This document shows, piece after piece, positions 1 to 8,484 of a DNA stretch of 64,000 nucleotides (positions are counted from its first letter, which is position 1; each line of letters starts with the position of its first letter). The notes beneath the pieces are model-generated. The model was not told the origin of the DNA and did no database searches. It saw only the letters and a list, made by a program, of their open reading frames with translations. This stretch comes from Amoebidium appalachense. Lineage: Eukaryota > Ichthyosporea. The position numbers were made by a program, and so were the translations under genes. Where the stretch lies: NCBI GenBank assembly GCA_963693365.1, contig CAVNZM010000005.1, positions 3,410,001 to 3,474,000 of the forward strand. Reading direction: 5' to 3'.

Positions 1-1014
1 CCGTTGAGCACGATTCGACGCATCTTTTCGCGGCGGTAGCGGCGCGCAATGCTCTGCCCCGTGCAGCCAAACATCAGGGTGGAGTCCAGGGCATCGACGA
101 AATAGAAGCACGGGCCGCCGCGCGCCTCGGCTGTGTGGCGGGCGTTGAGCTGGCGCGTCAGGTAGTAGCGCTCGTCCAGCCGCTTCGTCAGCGCGTTGGC
201 CTCCTTGGCCTGCTCGTGGAGGAGACGGGTGTGTGCCAGCAGCGTCTCGCGGCGCTCGCGCTCCTCGGCCACTGCCTTCTCGGTCTCGAGCTGGATGGTC
301 GTCTGCTTCTCGCGCTCGATTAGGACTTCAGGCGTTGTGTTTCGCGCAATCGTGACACGCTCAAACAGCCCCACAGCAGCCTCGAGTGTGACTGTGCCAG
401 AGTTAACAAAGTACTCCAGCTGGGCAGGAGTGTAGGTGACAGGCGGTGCGGTGGGGACAGATGCAGCAGCAAAGGCCTGGGCGCTTGAGGGATCGGCGGC
501 GGCCACGGCACGGTTCTGAGCAATCTCGGACACGAGACTGTCGTCGCCTCCAAGGTAGCGCACGAACACGTCCGCGCACTTTTCGCGGAAAGCTGCGGCC
601 TTTGCACCAGGAAGCGCGTTTATCAGCTTGACCACCTGCTTGGCAGGTCAGACCAACCGATTCGTTCCGCCCATCAAACTTCCAACGTCTGAAAAATTCA
701 GACGTTGATTCCGAAATTGCCCATGGCTGCTTCTGCTGGTACTCCCAGGCATTGAGTGCAGTCTTGCGGTCGCATGTGTTGACAGCCATGATGATGTCGC
801 TTGCGCTGGCAAGGGGCGGGTCCGTAAGGCATGTGCGCACGCTTCGGCCGGCGAACTCGCCGTTGGCAAATGTGAACCGCTGCACGTCGAGACGGGCGCG
901 TTTGGCGGACACCGTGTCGCCTTCACGGTCAGCTTTCCTCTGGGCGTCCATGCTCGTGGTGTAAGGGGGTGGAGACGGTGACATGAGGAATGGCTGTCTT
1001 TTTGACGAGTGCAT
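1..1014 (-). pseudogene. MSV199-type viral protein, possible T5orf172/GIY-YIG C-terminus, frameshifted, cut by window edge
   Basis: The protein starts at an ATG at 1014 (alternatives at 984 and 951). Residues about 45-123 carry the family pattern: a segment around AWEYQQ, then WKFDGRNE. After a single-base frame break near 645 the other frame continues open to the window edge. That second part begins with the conserved helical motif ALPGAK...VRYLGGDDSLVSEI, followed by a charged coiled-coil stretch. It ends in FVDALDSTLMFGCTGQS...RR, which resembles the start of a T5orf172/GIY-YIG nuclease domain. Proteins of this layout are known from nucleocytoplasmic large DNA viruses and from viral insertions in protist genomes. 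No GT-AG intron fits the break, so it is a true frameshift (decayed gene) or a sequence error. A TATA box lies 67 bases upstream. The MSV199 assignment is from motif recognition and is fairly secure; the C-terminal assignment is tentative because that end is missing. Confidence 0.65.
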
Positions 1015-1080
1015 CACTTAAGGGAGAGAAAATATCGTTTGGGCCCAACCTGCTCTGAACCCCCTTTGCCCTCCATCCTG

Positions 1081-1088
1081 CCTTTATA
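1081..1088 (-). promoter_or_regulatory. TATA box (TATAAAGG) of the MSV199-type gene
   Basis: TATAAAGG on the minus strand, 67 bases before the ATG at 1014. It matches the position and form of the TATA boxes of five other genes in this block. Confidence 0.6.
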
Positions 1089-1395
1089 CCCCCCTTCCCC
1101 AAGGGTCTGGCGTTGCCCCTGGCCCGGGAATTGGAAGTGGCGGAATTTTTCCCCCACTTCCCCTACTTCCTCCACAGCCCATTCCTTGGTCTTCTGGTAC
1201 TACCAGGTTTGGGTTTTTATTCAAAAAGCGACACAGATATAATCAGCCAGCACAGCGGCCAATAAATAAACAAGCCTTTCTCCCGGAAGCACATCAACCA
1301 ACTTCCAAGCCCTCTCATGCTAACACCATCCCATCAAACCAACCCCCATCTAGCTCATGCTAACACCACCCCATCAACCCACCCCCCCTCAGCCC

Positions 1396-2259
1396 TCACT
1401 CAAGCTCCGCAACAACCTTCATCACCCAATCATACCCCTCCCGCAGGCGCTGCTCAATCATCTCCATGTCCTGAACAAAATAGTGGTTGCCCTCATCCCA
1501 CCAAACGGGAACCTCCACCGCCCACTCATCGATCGATGCCGCAAGAGCAGAGTCTCTCTCCTCCGCCCCCCACACATCGTCCGAGTCGATACGTTTCCCG
1601 GGAGGGTACTTCGGATCCCTCTGCACTCGATCAAACAGAAATATCTCGCACTGCCGGAGCACGTTGCCACTTGCAAGCTCCCCGGGTGTGAGCGCAAAGG
1701 GGACGAGGTTTGGACGGGGAGAACCCGGGGGGCGGGGAACGTAGGCGAACTGGCCGGGCCCCTCCCCGCCCTGGCGGCGGTGGACACGTTCGGCAATCCG
1801 ATGGCGCAGCGCTTGCTTGTTGCGCTCCACAGCATCCTCCGCCGACCAAAAACCCACATACCCGTCCTTAACTGCCCGAGCCGCCTCTGCCATGTCGTGG
1901 AGCGCCTGCGCCACCGCCCGTGCCTTAGCCGCGCCCACGACGTTGCGCCCAGGCTGCTGCAGGTACTTGCGCAGACCCGGCACGACGGACTGTGCAGCCA
2001 CGGCACACCCCCCGAACTCCGTGACCAACGGACGCACCTTATCGCGCGCGGGCCCGACGGCGTTCTCTGCGGCGACGAGGGCAAGGATGGCGTCCTGGCA
2101 GTGCTTTAATTCCCTGCACACCTTCACATGCGAGGGGATCTGGTCGCTGTGCATGTCAGCGACACAAGCGCGGCACTTGACCATGTATTTGTCCTTGGTG
2201 TTCTTAGTGAAAAGGTGATCGGTCAGCCATTTGTAGCTGCGCTTGCCTACTTGTTCCAT
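1396..2259 (-). CDS. 287-residue protein with BED-like C2HC zinc finger
   Basis: Start chosen at the ATG at 2259 (MEQVGKRSYKW), because the upstream extension is GT-repeat sequence. Residues about 8-50 contain a hydrophobic/aromatic stretch followed by CRAC...H-x4-C (C-x2-C-x12-H-x4-C), the spacing of a BED- or U1-like zinc finger used for DNA binding. The rest is an alanine-rich helical middle, a proline-rich linker (PRPPGSPRPN) and an acidic, tryptophan-rich C-terminal domain (DDVWG, EVPVWWDEG, YDWVMKVV) that I do not recognise. The gene has no intron and no TATA box, unlike its downstream neighbour on the same strand. It might be a viral DNA-binding or regulatory protein; the function is inference from the finger alone. 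Confidence 0.6.
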   Translation of the reverse strand: MEQVGKRSYKWLTDHLFTKNTKDKYMVKCRACVADMHSDQIPSHVKVCRELKHCQDAILALVAAENAVGPARDKVRPLVTEFGGCAVAAQSVVPGLRKYLQQPGRNVVGAAKARAVAQALHDMAEAARAVKDGYVGFWSAEDAVERNKQALRHRIAERVHRRQGGEGPGQFAYVPRPPGSPRPNLVPFALTPGELASGNVLRQCEIFLFDRVQRDPKYPPGKRIDSDDVWGAEERDSALAASIDEWAVEVPVWWDEGNHYFVQDMEMIEQRLREGYDWVMKVVAELE

Positions 2260-3327
2260 GGTGTGTGTGTGTGTAGAAATGGGGGGTGCAAAGCGAAAAA
2301 TCAGTAAAAGGCGACCTAACAAGCGACTTCAAAGCCTTTGATGTTGACACTACAGAAGGTGTGTGAAAGTGACACCCTATCAGCTGTGCCGTGCCCTTAG
2401 AAGCCAATTCCCAACTGATGCTGACGAAATGATATCCGATTGGTCAATTAAACAATGCTGCAGTCACGCGTTTGATTGGGAGAATGCTTTCAGATCCAGA
2501 TCACCAAACTGCACGATTGGCTGCTGGGGATTGGATCACACCCAATTCAAGATCCAATCAGATCCCGCGAAGAGCAGGCAATGCCAGTGCTTCAAGATTT
2601 TTCAATGACAGCTGATGCCTTTTTCTCTTCTATCCCTTAGAACCAAACATAAGAATAAAATCAAACGTTTTATACCTAATTTCATATTCAAGATAGTTTT
2701 ATAAACAATTCGGTCACATTTCTAATAGAAATCGCGAAGAAATAGTCCTATCAACGATTACAAACAGATTCTGAAACCTTGGTCAGGATCTTGAACGCTT
2801 TCGACCAATCAGATCGAATAGCGGGGTAGCCAACTGCGCGCTGCTTTGGCCGTTTATTGGCACATCTGGCGCTGCTTTGGAACGAAGTTGCCTGTTCCGG
2901 GGGCCTGGGGGGCCTGGGGGGGGCGCCTGTGGCACACAGACCCGTGAGACCACTGTGCCATCCGTGCCTCGCGTGCCCCTCATGCCCCCAGGCCCCGCTC
3001 CTAGGAAAAAGCAATCGGCGAACAGGGTCCACCCCCGGCACCTGTTCTCCAAGGATCCGGGAGACATGGTTGGGGATGCCATGGTGTTCTCTTGGGTTCC
3101 GGGAGACATGGGGGGGACCGGCGATGCTGTTCTCTAGCAAAATGCGGGCCAAACGTTCATGGGCACTGCCGTGTTCTCTCTGGTTTGTGGAGAAATCGGT
3201 GGACTGGGTAGGGGGCAGGAGAACAGGGTGGTGAACGCGCAGGTGGATATGGGCCGGGTTGTTGCCGTGTGACGTAAAGGTCGATTTTGATAGTTTGTGG
3301 TACTTTATCTGTCGGTTCAACACCGTG
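2260..3327. other. Intergenic spacer with CCAAT motifs and a C/G-rich block
   Basis: Between the divergent BED-like and Fic genes I see no convincing gene; the open frames here are antisense or low-complexity. The left half holds several CCAAT-type motifs in both directions (for example 2440-2447, 2552-2565, 2803-2813). The right half (about 2895-3125) is a G/C-rich block with short repeats, such as the repeated CCGGGAGACATGG near 3057 and 3102. Similar blocks recur at 5.05-5.2, 5.93-6.0 and 17.9-18.3 kb. Confidence 0.5.
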
Positions 3328-4125
3328 ATGTCTCAACTCAGCGAAGGGGCGGTTGTGCGCTGCCTCCACCTGGTGCGCACGTTTTTGGATAACGATAAGA
3401 GCAGCGCTTTGTTCATGCAGGGATACACAACGCACCACCTAGTGTTATACATCAAGCACCTGATGGAATTGGAAATAAACGAAAAGGTCCCAGTCGAACA
3501 CATTGAGAGGCTGATCTCCTGCCCCGATGAAATGTCCGAACACACGCGCTCATCGAAGAAACTGAAAAACGTCGTTATAGCAGTTCGCGAGCTGTTCCCC
3601 ACACCGTGGGTTTGGAAGGGGATTGATCCAGGCACGTTTACGGTGGAGCTCGCTAGGGAGGTCCATCGCAAGGTCATGGACGGGCTGCTCGATAGCGCTG
3701 GAAGGTATCGGGTGCGCTTTGCGCTTCCCGCAGGCTGCAGTCATCAGTACCTTGCACCGTTCAAGATCGAAGAGGCTCTCAAGCGCCTGTTCGAAAGGAC
3801 ACGCACCGAACTCCAAGGCTGCAATGACGTTCTCGGTGCCATACAGGTCACTGCCCGTTTCCTCGGGGAGTTCCTCTACATCCACCCGTTCAGCAACGGC
3901 AACGGGCGCGTCGCCCGTCTGTTGGTCAGCGTGCTGCTCTCGCCCTATATTGCCGTTCCTCTCTCGTTGTACACAGACCGCAGCTCCCGCGAGCGCTACC
4001 ACTCGCTGCTGCTGGCCGCGCAGAGCCAGCCGCCCCCCCACGACTACTCCGAGCTGGCGGCCTTCGTGCTGGACTGCGCAAGGGCAAACCTGGTCTCGGT
4101 GTGCAACGCCCTGGATTTGGAATGA
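3328..4125 (+). CDS. Fic-domain protein (probable AMP transferase or relative)
   Basis: 265 residues from the first ATG (3328). Fic proteins transfer AMP or other phosphate-containing groups from nucleotides or CDP-lipids onto target proteins. The catalytic loop is at residues about 196-208: HPFSNGNGRVAR, matching HPFx(D/E)GNGRxxR with the essential His and the GNGR anion hole. The usual acidic metal ligand is Asn here. Before it comes the typical helix (FLGEFLYI) and after it the helical core and a Tyr-containing helix (RERYHSLLLAA). The N-terminal 100 residues are helical and unrecognised. I see no clear inhibitory (S/T)xxxE(G/N) motif. The stop overlaps the start of the patatin gene (ATGA at 4122-4125), so the two are probably made from one transcript. 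No TATA box is evident. Fic domains occur in viruses, bacteria and eukaryotes; the role here is likely modification of host proteins (inference). Confidence 0.88.
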   Translation: MSQLSEGAVVRCLHLVRTFLDNDKSSALFMQGYTTHHLVLYIKHLMELEINEKVPVEHIERLISCPDEMSEHTRSSKKLKNVVIAVRELFPTPWVWKGIDPGTFTVELAREVHRKVMDGLLDSAGRYRVRFALPAGCSHQYLAPFKIEEALKRLFERTRTELQGCNDVLGAIQVTARFLGEFLYIHPFSNGNGRVARLLVSVLLSPYIAVPLSLYTDRSSRERYHSLLLAAQSQPPPHDYSELAAFVLDCARANLVSVCNALDLE

Positions 4126-5033
4126 AGCCGCCAACTCTTATCGCGCCCTACATCAACATGGACACACCCTCCCAAGCCAGGACACGTGTGCGGATCCTGC
4201 TGCCCGGGGGCGGCGTCAAGGGCTGCTTCCAAGTCGGGTTCATGCAGGGGATGCTCGCGTCGGGGCTGTACCAGGTCGACAGGGTGTACGGCACGTCCGT
4301 CGGCGCGCTGGTGGCGCCGTTCGTGGTTGCCGACCGCCTGGACGACCTGGCGCGCGAGCTGGGGACGCTGAAGTGCGTGGAGGACATTGTGGAACCGTGG
4401 GGCGGCGCAATGGCGCTGCTTCCGAAAAGTTGGAGGACGGTTGTGGGGTCAATGCTGTACGGGGCGGCGTACAGCCGCTTCACCCTGCAGGAGCGTGCGG
4501 CGGCGCTTCTGGAGGGCATCGACGCGGACATCTACACGCGCTGCCACTGCGTCGCTTGGGACTTCCTCAACAAGAAGGAGCGGTGGTTCACAGGGCCCGA
4601 GTACCAGGTCGGCATGCGCGCGTCTTCGGCCCTTCCACTCGCGGTCCCCCCCGTCGAGTACGACGGCACCGTGTTTCTGGACGGCGGGGTCTCTGAGCTG
4701 GTGCCCCTCACCAAGGCACTCGAGGATGCCGCAGATGGGTTCGACGGCATCTACGTCACGGTGCTGTGCGACTCGCTGGCGCACTGCCCCGCAGAATCCG
4801 TGCCAAAAACGGGCATGGAGCTCTGCTATGCTCTGCAGCGTGACTCGGGCACCGAGCTAGCGGCCACCGAGTTCGCCAACCTCCGCACCCGCCTCGGAGA
4901 CCGCCTCGTGGTGGTCGCTCCGGAGCGGAGGCTGTTTGCGTCGCCCATGGACGTTGACCCCGGGAAGGTCGCGCAGGCGCTTGTGGATGGCCGCACGGCG
5001 TTTGCTGCCTGGGCCGCCGCGGCACGTCAATAA
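4122..5033 (+). CDS. Patatin-like phospholipase
   Basis: 303 residues from the ATG at 4122; a second in-frame ATG at 4158 (MDTPSQART) is possible. Patatin-family enzymes hydrolyse acyl esters of phospholipids with a Ser-Asp dyad. All signature motifs are present: oxyanion loop GGGVKG (about residues 28-33), nucleophile elbow GTSVG (about 57-61, Ser59) and the catalytic Asp in DGG (about 184-186). No signal peptide or membrane segment is seen, so it probably acts in the cytoplasm or is packaged. It overlaps the Fic gene by four bases and is followed by a C-rich spacer. The stop codon TAA lies inside an AATAAA hexamer (5029-5034), which may double as polyadenylation signal. It is intact and likely functional; the substrate is unknown. 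Confidence 0.9.
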   Translation: MKPPTLIAPYINMDTPSQARTRVRILLPGGGVKGCFQVGFMQGMLASGLYQVDRVYGTSVGALVAPFVVADRLDDLARELGTLKCVEDIVEPWGGAMALLPKSWRTVVGSMLYGAAYSRFTLQERAAALLEGIDADIYTRCHCVAWDFLNKKERWFTGPEYQVGMRASSALPLAVPPVEYDGTVFLDGGVSELVPLTKALEDAADGFDGIYVTVLCDSLAHCPAESVPKTGMELCYALQRDSGTELAATEFANLRTRLGDRLVVVAPERRLFASPMDVDPGKVAQALVDGRTAFAAWAAAARQ

Positions 5034-5039
5034 ACCCGG

Positions 5040-5206
5040 GTCCAGTCCATATCTGCCACCCATCCGGGCCTGGGGGGCTGGGTGGCTGGGGGTGGCCGGG
5101 GGTGGCTGGGGGGGGGCTCCTGTGTCCCCCCAGCGCACGTGCCTCGCCCGCCTCCTGGTCCTTCCGTGCCCCACTTGCCACTCCCAGCCCCCCAAGCCCC
5201 GGGCGC
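5040..5206. repeat. G/C-rich spacer block
   Basis: Spacer between the convergent patatin and nuclease genes, made of degenerate GGCTGGGG/GGGTGGC units on its left and CCCCCAGC units on its right, so the two halves could pair. Related blocks lie at 2895-3125, 5930-6005 and 17870-18275. Confidence 0.45.
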
Positions 5207-5210
5207 AGTG

Positions 5211-5879
5211 TCACTGCCAGTGGCTAATTGCCCTTATTTTTGCAAAGGATACCCTGTATCCTTTTGCTATGGTTGACCCAGGTACATAAACACTCACACG
5301 CTCTCCGAGCACCTGCCTGAGAGTCCTGCCCATGGTGTTGACACTAGCCTTGCTGTGGTCTTTGCCATTTTTCTGGCACCAGACCTGGAAAATTGGTAGA
5401 AGGGTGGCGGAATCAGTGATAGTGCCATCCTTGATGTGTGGAGTATCACCATCGGTAACCAAACTCTTGAGAAACAGCACGTAGTCCTCCCGGCAGAGGG
5501 TAATCTCAGGAAGATCACATACAACTGGCTGCATCTCAGACTTTGGAGGGCAAGCCTGTGACCCCCACATTAGCTCCATTACATCCTGCTCGACTGTTAC
5601 TCGTATACCCAGACGAGACATTGTCTCAACTGCCACTCTGAACACCTCGATCGGTGCTGTATCAAATAGGTGAATTCTTGGACGATGTTTAGGATAGAAC
5701 CCCCAATAGGATAGCACCTGCCCAATGGCGGACTTCCATTTGGAAGCACGCTTAACTTCGATGATTTCGGTGCTCGTCAAAAGGTCAATTCGTCCAGCTG
5801 GAGTTAAGACCTCGGTAGTCCCCCCTTCTATTTGTGCTAGTCTGTCTCTGACAGACGCCTCGTCGTAGTCGGCCATCAT
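5211..5879 (-). CDS. PD-(D/E)XK nuclease fused to a probable winged-helix domain
   Basis: 222 residues from the first of two adjacent ATGs (5879, 5876). Residues about 20-75 hold the nuclease core: an EGG segment, GRIDLLT, then IIEVKRASKWKSAIGQVLSYW, giving the D...ExK catalytic triad with the Gln/Tyr helix typical of virus- and phage-type restriction-like nucleases. Residues about 125-222 (FQVWCQKNG..., MGRTLRQVLG, KGYRVSF) resemble the winged-helix tail found at the C-terminus of D5-type helicases. This suggests a nuclease with a DNA- or helicase-docking module for viral replication, recombination or repair. The helicase tail (RTFGMAIRKILG at 6.9-7.0 kb) is comparable in pattern. No TATA box was found. 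The nuclease call is firm by motif; the fused tail is inferred. Confidence 0.78.
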   Translation of the reverse strand: MMADYDEASVRDRLAQIEGGTTEVLTPAGRIDLLTSTEIIEVKRASKWKSAIGQVLSYWGFYPKHRPRIHLFDTAPIEVFRVAVETMSRLGIRVTVEQDVMELMWGSQACPPKSEMQPVVCDLPEITLCREDYVLFLKSLVTDGDTPHIKDGTITDSATLLPIFQVWCQKNGKDHSKASVNTMGRTLRQVLGERVSVYVPGSTIAKGYRVSFAKIRAISHWQ

Positions 5880-5929
5880 ATAAGCACAAAGAAAAAAAAA
5901 CATCAAGCCCAAGCGAGCCGCCGGTGAGC

Positions 5930-6005
5930 CACCGTGCCTCCCCGTCCTCCCCGGCCCCATGCTTAGTGTGCCACCCCCAGCCACCCCCAGCCCCCCATGC
6001 CCCGC
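5930..6005. repeat. C-rich spacer block upstream of the nuclease gene
   Basis: CACCCCCAGCC units between the nuclease start and the zinc-finger stop, related to the other C-rich blocks of the virus-like segment. Confidence 0.4.
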
Positions 6006-6067
6006 CGCGGTAGCTTTGAAAGCTGTTTTCAGACTAAGTGCAAGACCTGCTTGCTCGTCTCTGACGT

Positions 6068-6538
6068 TTATTGGATGTCGACATGGTGTTTTCGGATGTG
6101 ATACCAGAGACTGGCTCGCTGGCGATATGACACCTGGCAGCCTGGTTCCTTACATTGGTATGGGCGGTCTCCAGTGTGGCGATTCATGTGCACTACGAGT
6201 GCGTCTTTACTATTAAAGTTGGCTTCACAACCATCCCATGTGCATTTAAATGCTCTTGCATCTGTGTGCTTGTACTGGTGCATTTTTAGTTGGCTTTTAC
6301 ATCTAAACACAGCTTTACACCCATCCCAACTGCATTGGTATGGTGCTTCCCCCGTGTGAAGCCGATAGTGAACCTCGAACGAGTGTTTCTGTGTAAATCT
6401 TCTTATGCACCCTGGCCACGAACAGACATGAGGACGGTGACCCAGGTGTGTGAGAGTGTGTCGCCTGAGTGCTGCATTACTATCAAAAGGCATTTTACAA
6501 GTCTCCCAATCACACACAAAGGCTAGTTGCGCCTCCAT
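6068..6538 (-). CDS. Five-finger C2H2 zinc-finger protein
   Basis: 156 residues, ATG at 6538. It consists almost entirely of five consecutive C2H2 fingers of the TFIIIA-like form C-x4-C-x12-H-x3-H: fingers open at about residues 9, 38, 68, 98 and 128 (CDWETC, CSWPGC, CSWDGC, CTWDGC, CKEPGC), with linkers such as HTGEAPYQ and HTGDRPYQ. Such proteins bind DNA or RNA; in a viral setting a transcription factor is the simplest reading. It has no intron. Its upstream region (6684-6847) carries a striking cluster of CTCCCGAT and ATCGGGAG motifs that could be a target of this or the second zinc-finger protein. The other C2H2 gene (9041-9478) is a distinct protein with only four fingers. Confidence 0.88.
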   Translation of the reverse strand: MEAQLAFVCDWETCKMPFDSNAALRRHTLTHLGHRPHVCSWPGCIRRFTQKHSFEVHYRLHTGEAPYQCSWDGCKAVFRCKSQLKMHQYKHTDARAFKCTWDGCEANFNSKDALVVHMNRHTGDRPYQCKEPGCQVSYRQRASLWYHIRKHHVDIQ

Positions 6539-6683
6539 GTTTCACTGTAAACTCTGGATAAAAAAAAAAATATTAACCATCTGGACTGATCGGGGGTTCT
6601 CTGATGTCGATTATCGCAACCCCCAAAACACCCTATCCTCCAATCAAATGGCTCCGTTTTTTGACCTCCTCTTAGCTCAAACC

Positions 6684-6847
6684 CTCTCCCGACCTCCCGA
6701 TTCTCCCGATAAAATAACCTTATATAGAAGCAGTAAGAAATCAATTAGAAAAACTGCAAAGTTACGTGACTTTTAACCAATCATTATCTCCCGATATCTC
6801 CCGATGTTGGATTTCGATCGGGAGATCGATCTGGAGATATCGGGAGA
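6684..6847. promoter_or_regulatory. Operator-like cluster of CTCCCGAT / ATCGGGAG motifs
   Basis: Between the helicase stop and the zinc-finger start. Forward copies of (AT)CTCCCGAT are at about 6684-6712 (three degenerate) and 6786-6795, 6796-6805; inverted copies ATCGGGAGA are at 6817-6826 and 6839-6847. The last four form two nested inverted repeats. Position upstream of the zinc-finger gene suggests a protein-binding control region; a transcription terminator hairpin for the helicase gene is the alternative. Confidence 0.5.
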
Positions 6848-6852
6848 ATTGT

Positions 6853-8379
6853 TCAAGCCTTAGCAATGGCTCTTGGGCATAATATATAGCAATCTGCCTT
6901 CGCGCTGGTACCGGTTGGGGGGTGGTATGGCCATCTGCAGATGTTTGCTTCCAGTGTAGTCTTCGGCTTGCCCAGAATTTTCCTGATAGCCATCCCAAAA
7001 GTCCGGTTGCTTGGCAGTTTTGTGTCTCGGGCATTGATCTTGTGCCAAGCTTGGTACAGCTGAAACAGGCCTGTAGGGGTAACAGCACAGCCGCTGTAAA
7101 TGAAGTCAAACTCCTCACAGCCATTTGTGTGAGAGATGAGGTCCTTGAGAAATTGAGCCTCGTCGCTCCGGCTAATCGATTTGATGTTCATCTTTGTGTC
7201 GTTATCCATAGGCCTGGGCATTGTTTGGGGGATGTCTGGCATGTTCATGAAGTCGTGGTAAATTGCTGCCAATACGTCAGGACGTCTGTGATACTCCACA
7301 AAGGCCTCGAAGTATTTGTGGTCACCAATCCGTTCCGGACTGACCCCAAAACATGCCCAACGCCTATCACTGGTCTCCACACGTACAGGCCAATCTTCGT
7401 TAGACAAGACAACATATCGCTCATACGAGTTGGTGTTGATTGCATCACATCCTTTCTTCTCCAACATCATGGTGGGCTGTGTAATGCGCGCCTTCATTAA
7501 GTTGTTAGTTTCGTGTGAACCACCCCACGTCACCTCGTCGCACAGCACAAGAAGTTTGTTTGCAATGTGCTGGTTGAACTTTCCCGACATGTGCTCCCGG
7601 TGAATGACATAGGCGTAGTACTCTGGTGAAAGGATGTCCATGATTGCCTGCCACCACACGTTCTTTCCGGTTCCTTGTTCAGATACAAACAGCAGTGCTG
7701 TACCTGGTTTGCTTCCAGGGTACTGAAACAGGTGGGCAACCCACATCCGCAGATAACTGTACTCGTCTTCCCGGTTGTTGCACAGAACCCTTCTGGCATG
7801 CTCGTGGAACGAGCTGGTCAGGTCTTGACGCAGACAGTACTCTGGGTCAAAATTGAAACGGAGTCCTCGATAGATATTGTATGGACGATAGACCGAATCG
7901 GTATTGTCTGGCTTTCGTTTTCCGGTTTTGGGGTCAGGATCAGCTGGGTCAAAGATGATCTTGGTGTAGATGGGGATTGCGGTTGTTTTTAAGATTTCTG
8001 TCCCATTAATTGGAGGTTGGGGCTTCCATTGTTTTCCAACCTTCATGTTTGGCTGCCGAAATGAAAAGAGTGAAAGTGTTGCATAGATTTCCTGCTTGCT
8101 GACGATCTTTGCAACATGCTGTTTAATCTCATGGTCAAATGTTTTCAGGACAAATAGAGTTGTCCCGCTGATGTGTGCAACATTGGCGCCTATGAATTCC
8201 TCCACCTCCTCTCTCGCCCACTCTCTGAATTCGCAGGTCGCTGGGTTCATCATCAGCCCCTTATAGGCATCAGCCCCGAGATACTCAAATGCTTCAAAGC
8301 GCTCTTTGCTTCTCTTTCTGATACGCTCTTGATCGATGCCAAACATTGTCTCTTGTCCAGTTTGTTGGTGTGTCTGCAT
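6853..8379 (-). CDS. SF3 helicase, D5/DUF5906-like primase-helicase family
   Basis: 508 residues, ATG at 8379 (another Met at residue 12). The ATPase core covers about residues 225-370: Walker A SEQGTGKN, Walker B LLVLCDE, and the sensor segment VVLSNED...SDRRW with the arginine pair expected of superfamily 3. Upstream (about 150-190) is the linker DPADPDPKTG...YNIYRGLRF that precedes the helicase in this family, and the C-terminal 100 residues form a probable winged helix (LYQAWHKIN...RTFGMAIRKIL). Such enzymes unwind DNA at viral or plasmid origins as hexamers. No archaeo-eukaryotic primase domain is present in the 150-residue N-terminus, which instead resembles the small neighbouring protein at 8485-8979. 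A TATA box sits 63 bases upstream. The gene is intact. Confidence 0.88.
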   Translation of the reverse strand: MQTHQQTGQETMFGIDQERIRKRSKERFEAFEYLGADAYKGLMMNPATCEFREWAREEVEEFIGANVAHISGTTLFVLKTFDHEIKQHVAKIVSKQEIYATLSLFSFRQPNMKVGKQWKPQPPINGTEILKTTAIPIYTKIIFDPADPDPKTGKRKPDNTDSVYRPYNIYRGLRFNFDPEYCLRQDLTSSFHEHARRVLCNNREDEYSYLRMWVAHLFQYPGSKPGTALLFVSEQGTGKNVWWQAIMDILSPEYYAYVIHREHMSGKFNQHIANKLLVLCDEVTWGGSHETNNLMKARITQPTMMLEKKGCDAINTNSYERYVVLSNEDWPVRVETSDRRWACFGVSPERIGDHKYFEAFVEYHRRPDVLAAIYHDFMNMPDIPQTMPRPMDNDTKMNIKSISRSDEAQFLKDLISHTNGCEEFDFIYSGCAVTPTGLFQLYQAWHKINARDTKLPSNRTFGMAIRKILGKPKTTLEANICRWPYHPPTGTSAKADCYILCPRAIAKA

Positions 8380-8441
8380 TATTAGTATTGCTGAGAAAAT
8401 ATTTACGCAGGGACACTGCTGGAAAATACTGAATTTTCTGC

Positions 8442-8449
8442 CTTTTATA
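8442..8449 (-). promoter_or_regulatory. TATA box (TATAAAAG) of the helicase gene
   Basis: TATAAAAG on the minus strand, 63 bases before the helicase ATG, just after the end of the preceding gene (8485). Confidence 0.65.
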
Positions 8450-8484
8450 CCCTTGGGGTTGGGGCTGCCGGGTCCAGAAAACTC

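Noticed and set aside
2751-3323. 190-codon minus-strand frame before the Fic gene
   Set aside because: Runs through G/C-rich spacer repeats, overlaps the Fic start and has no protein character.
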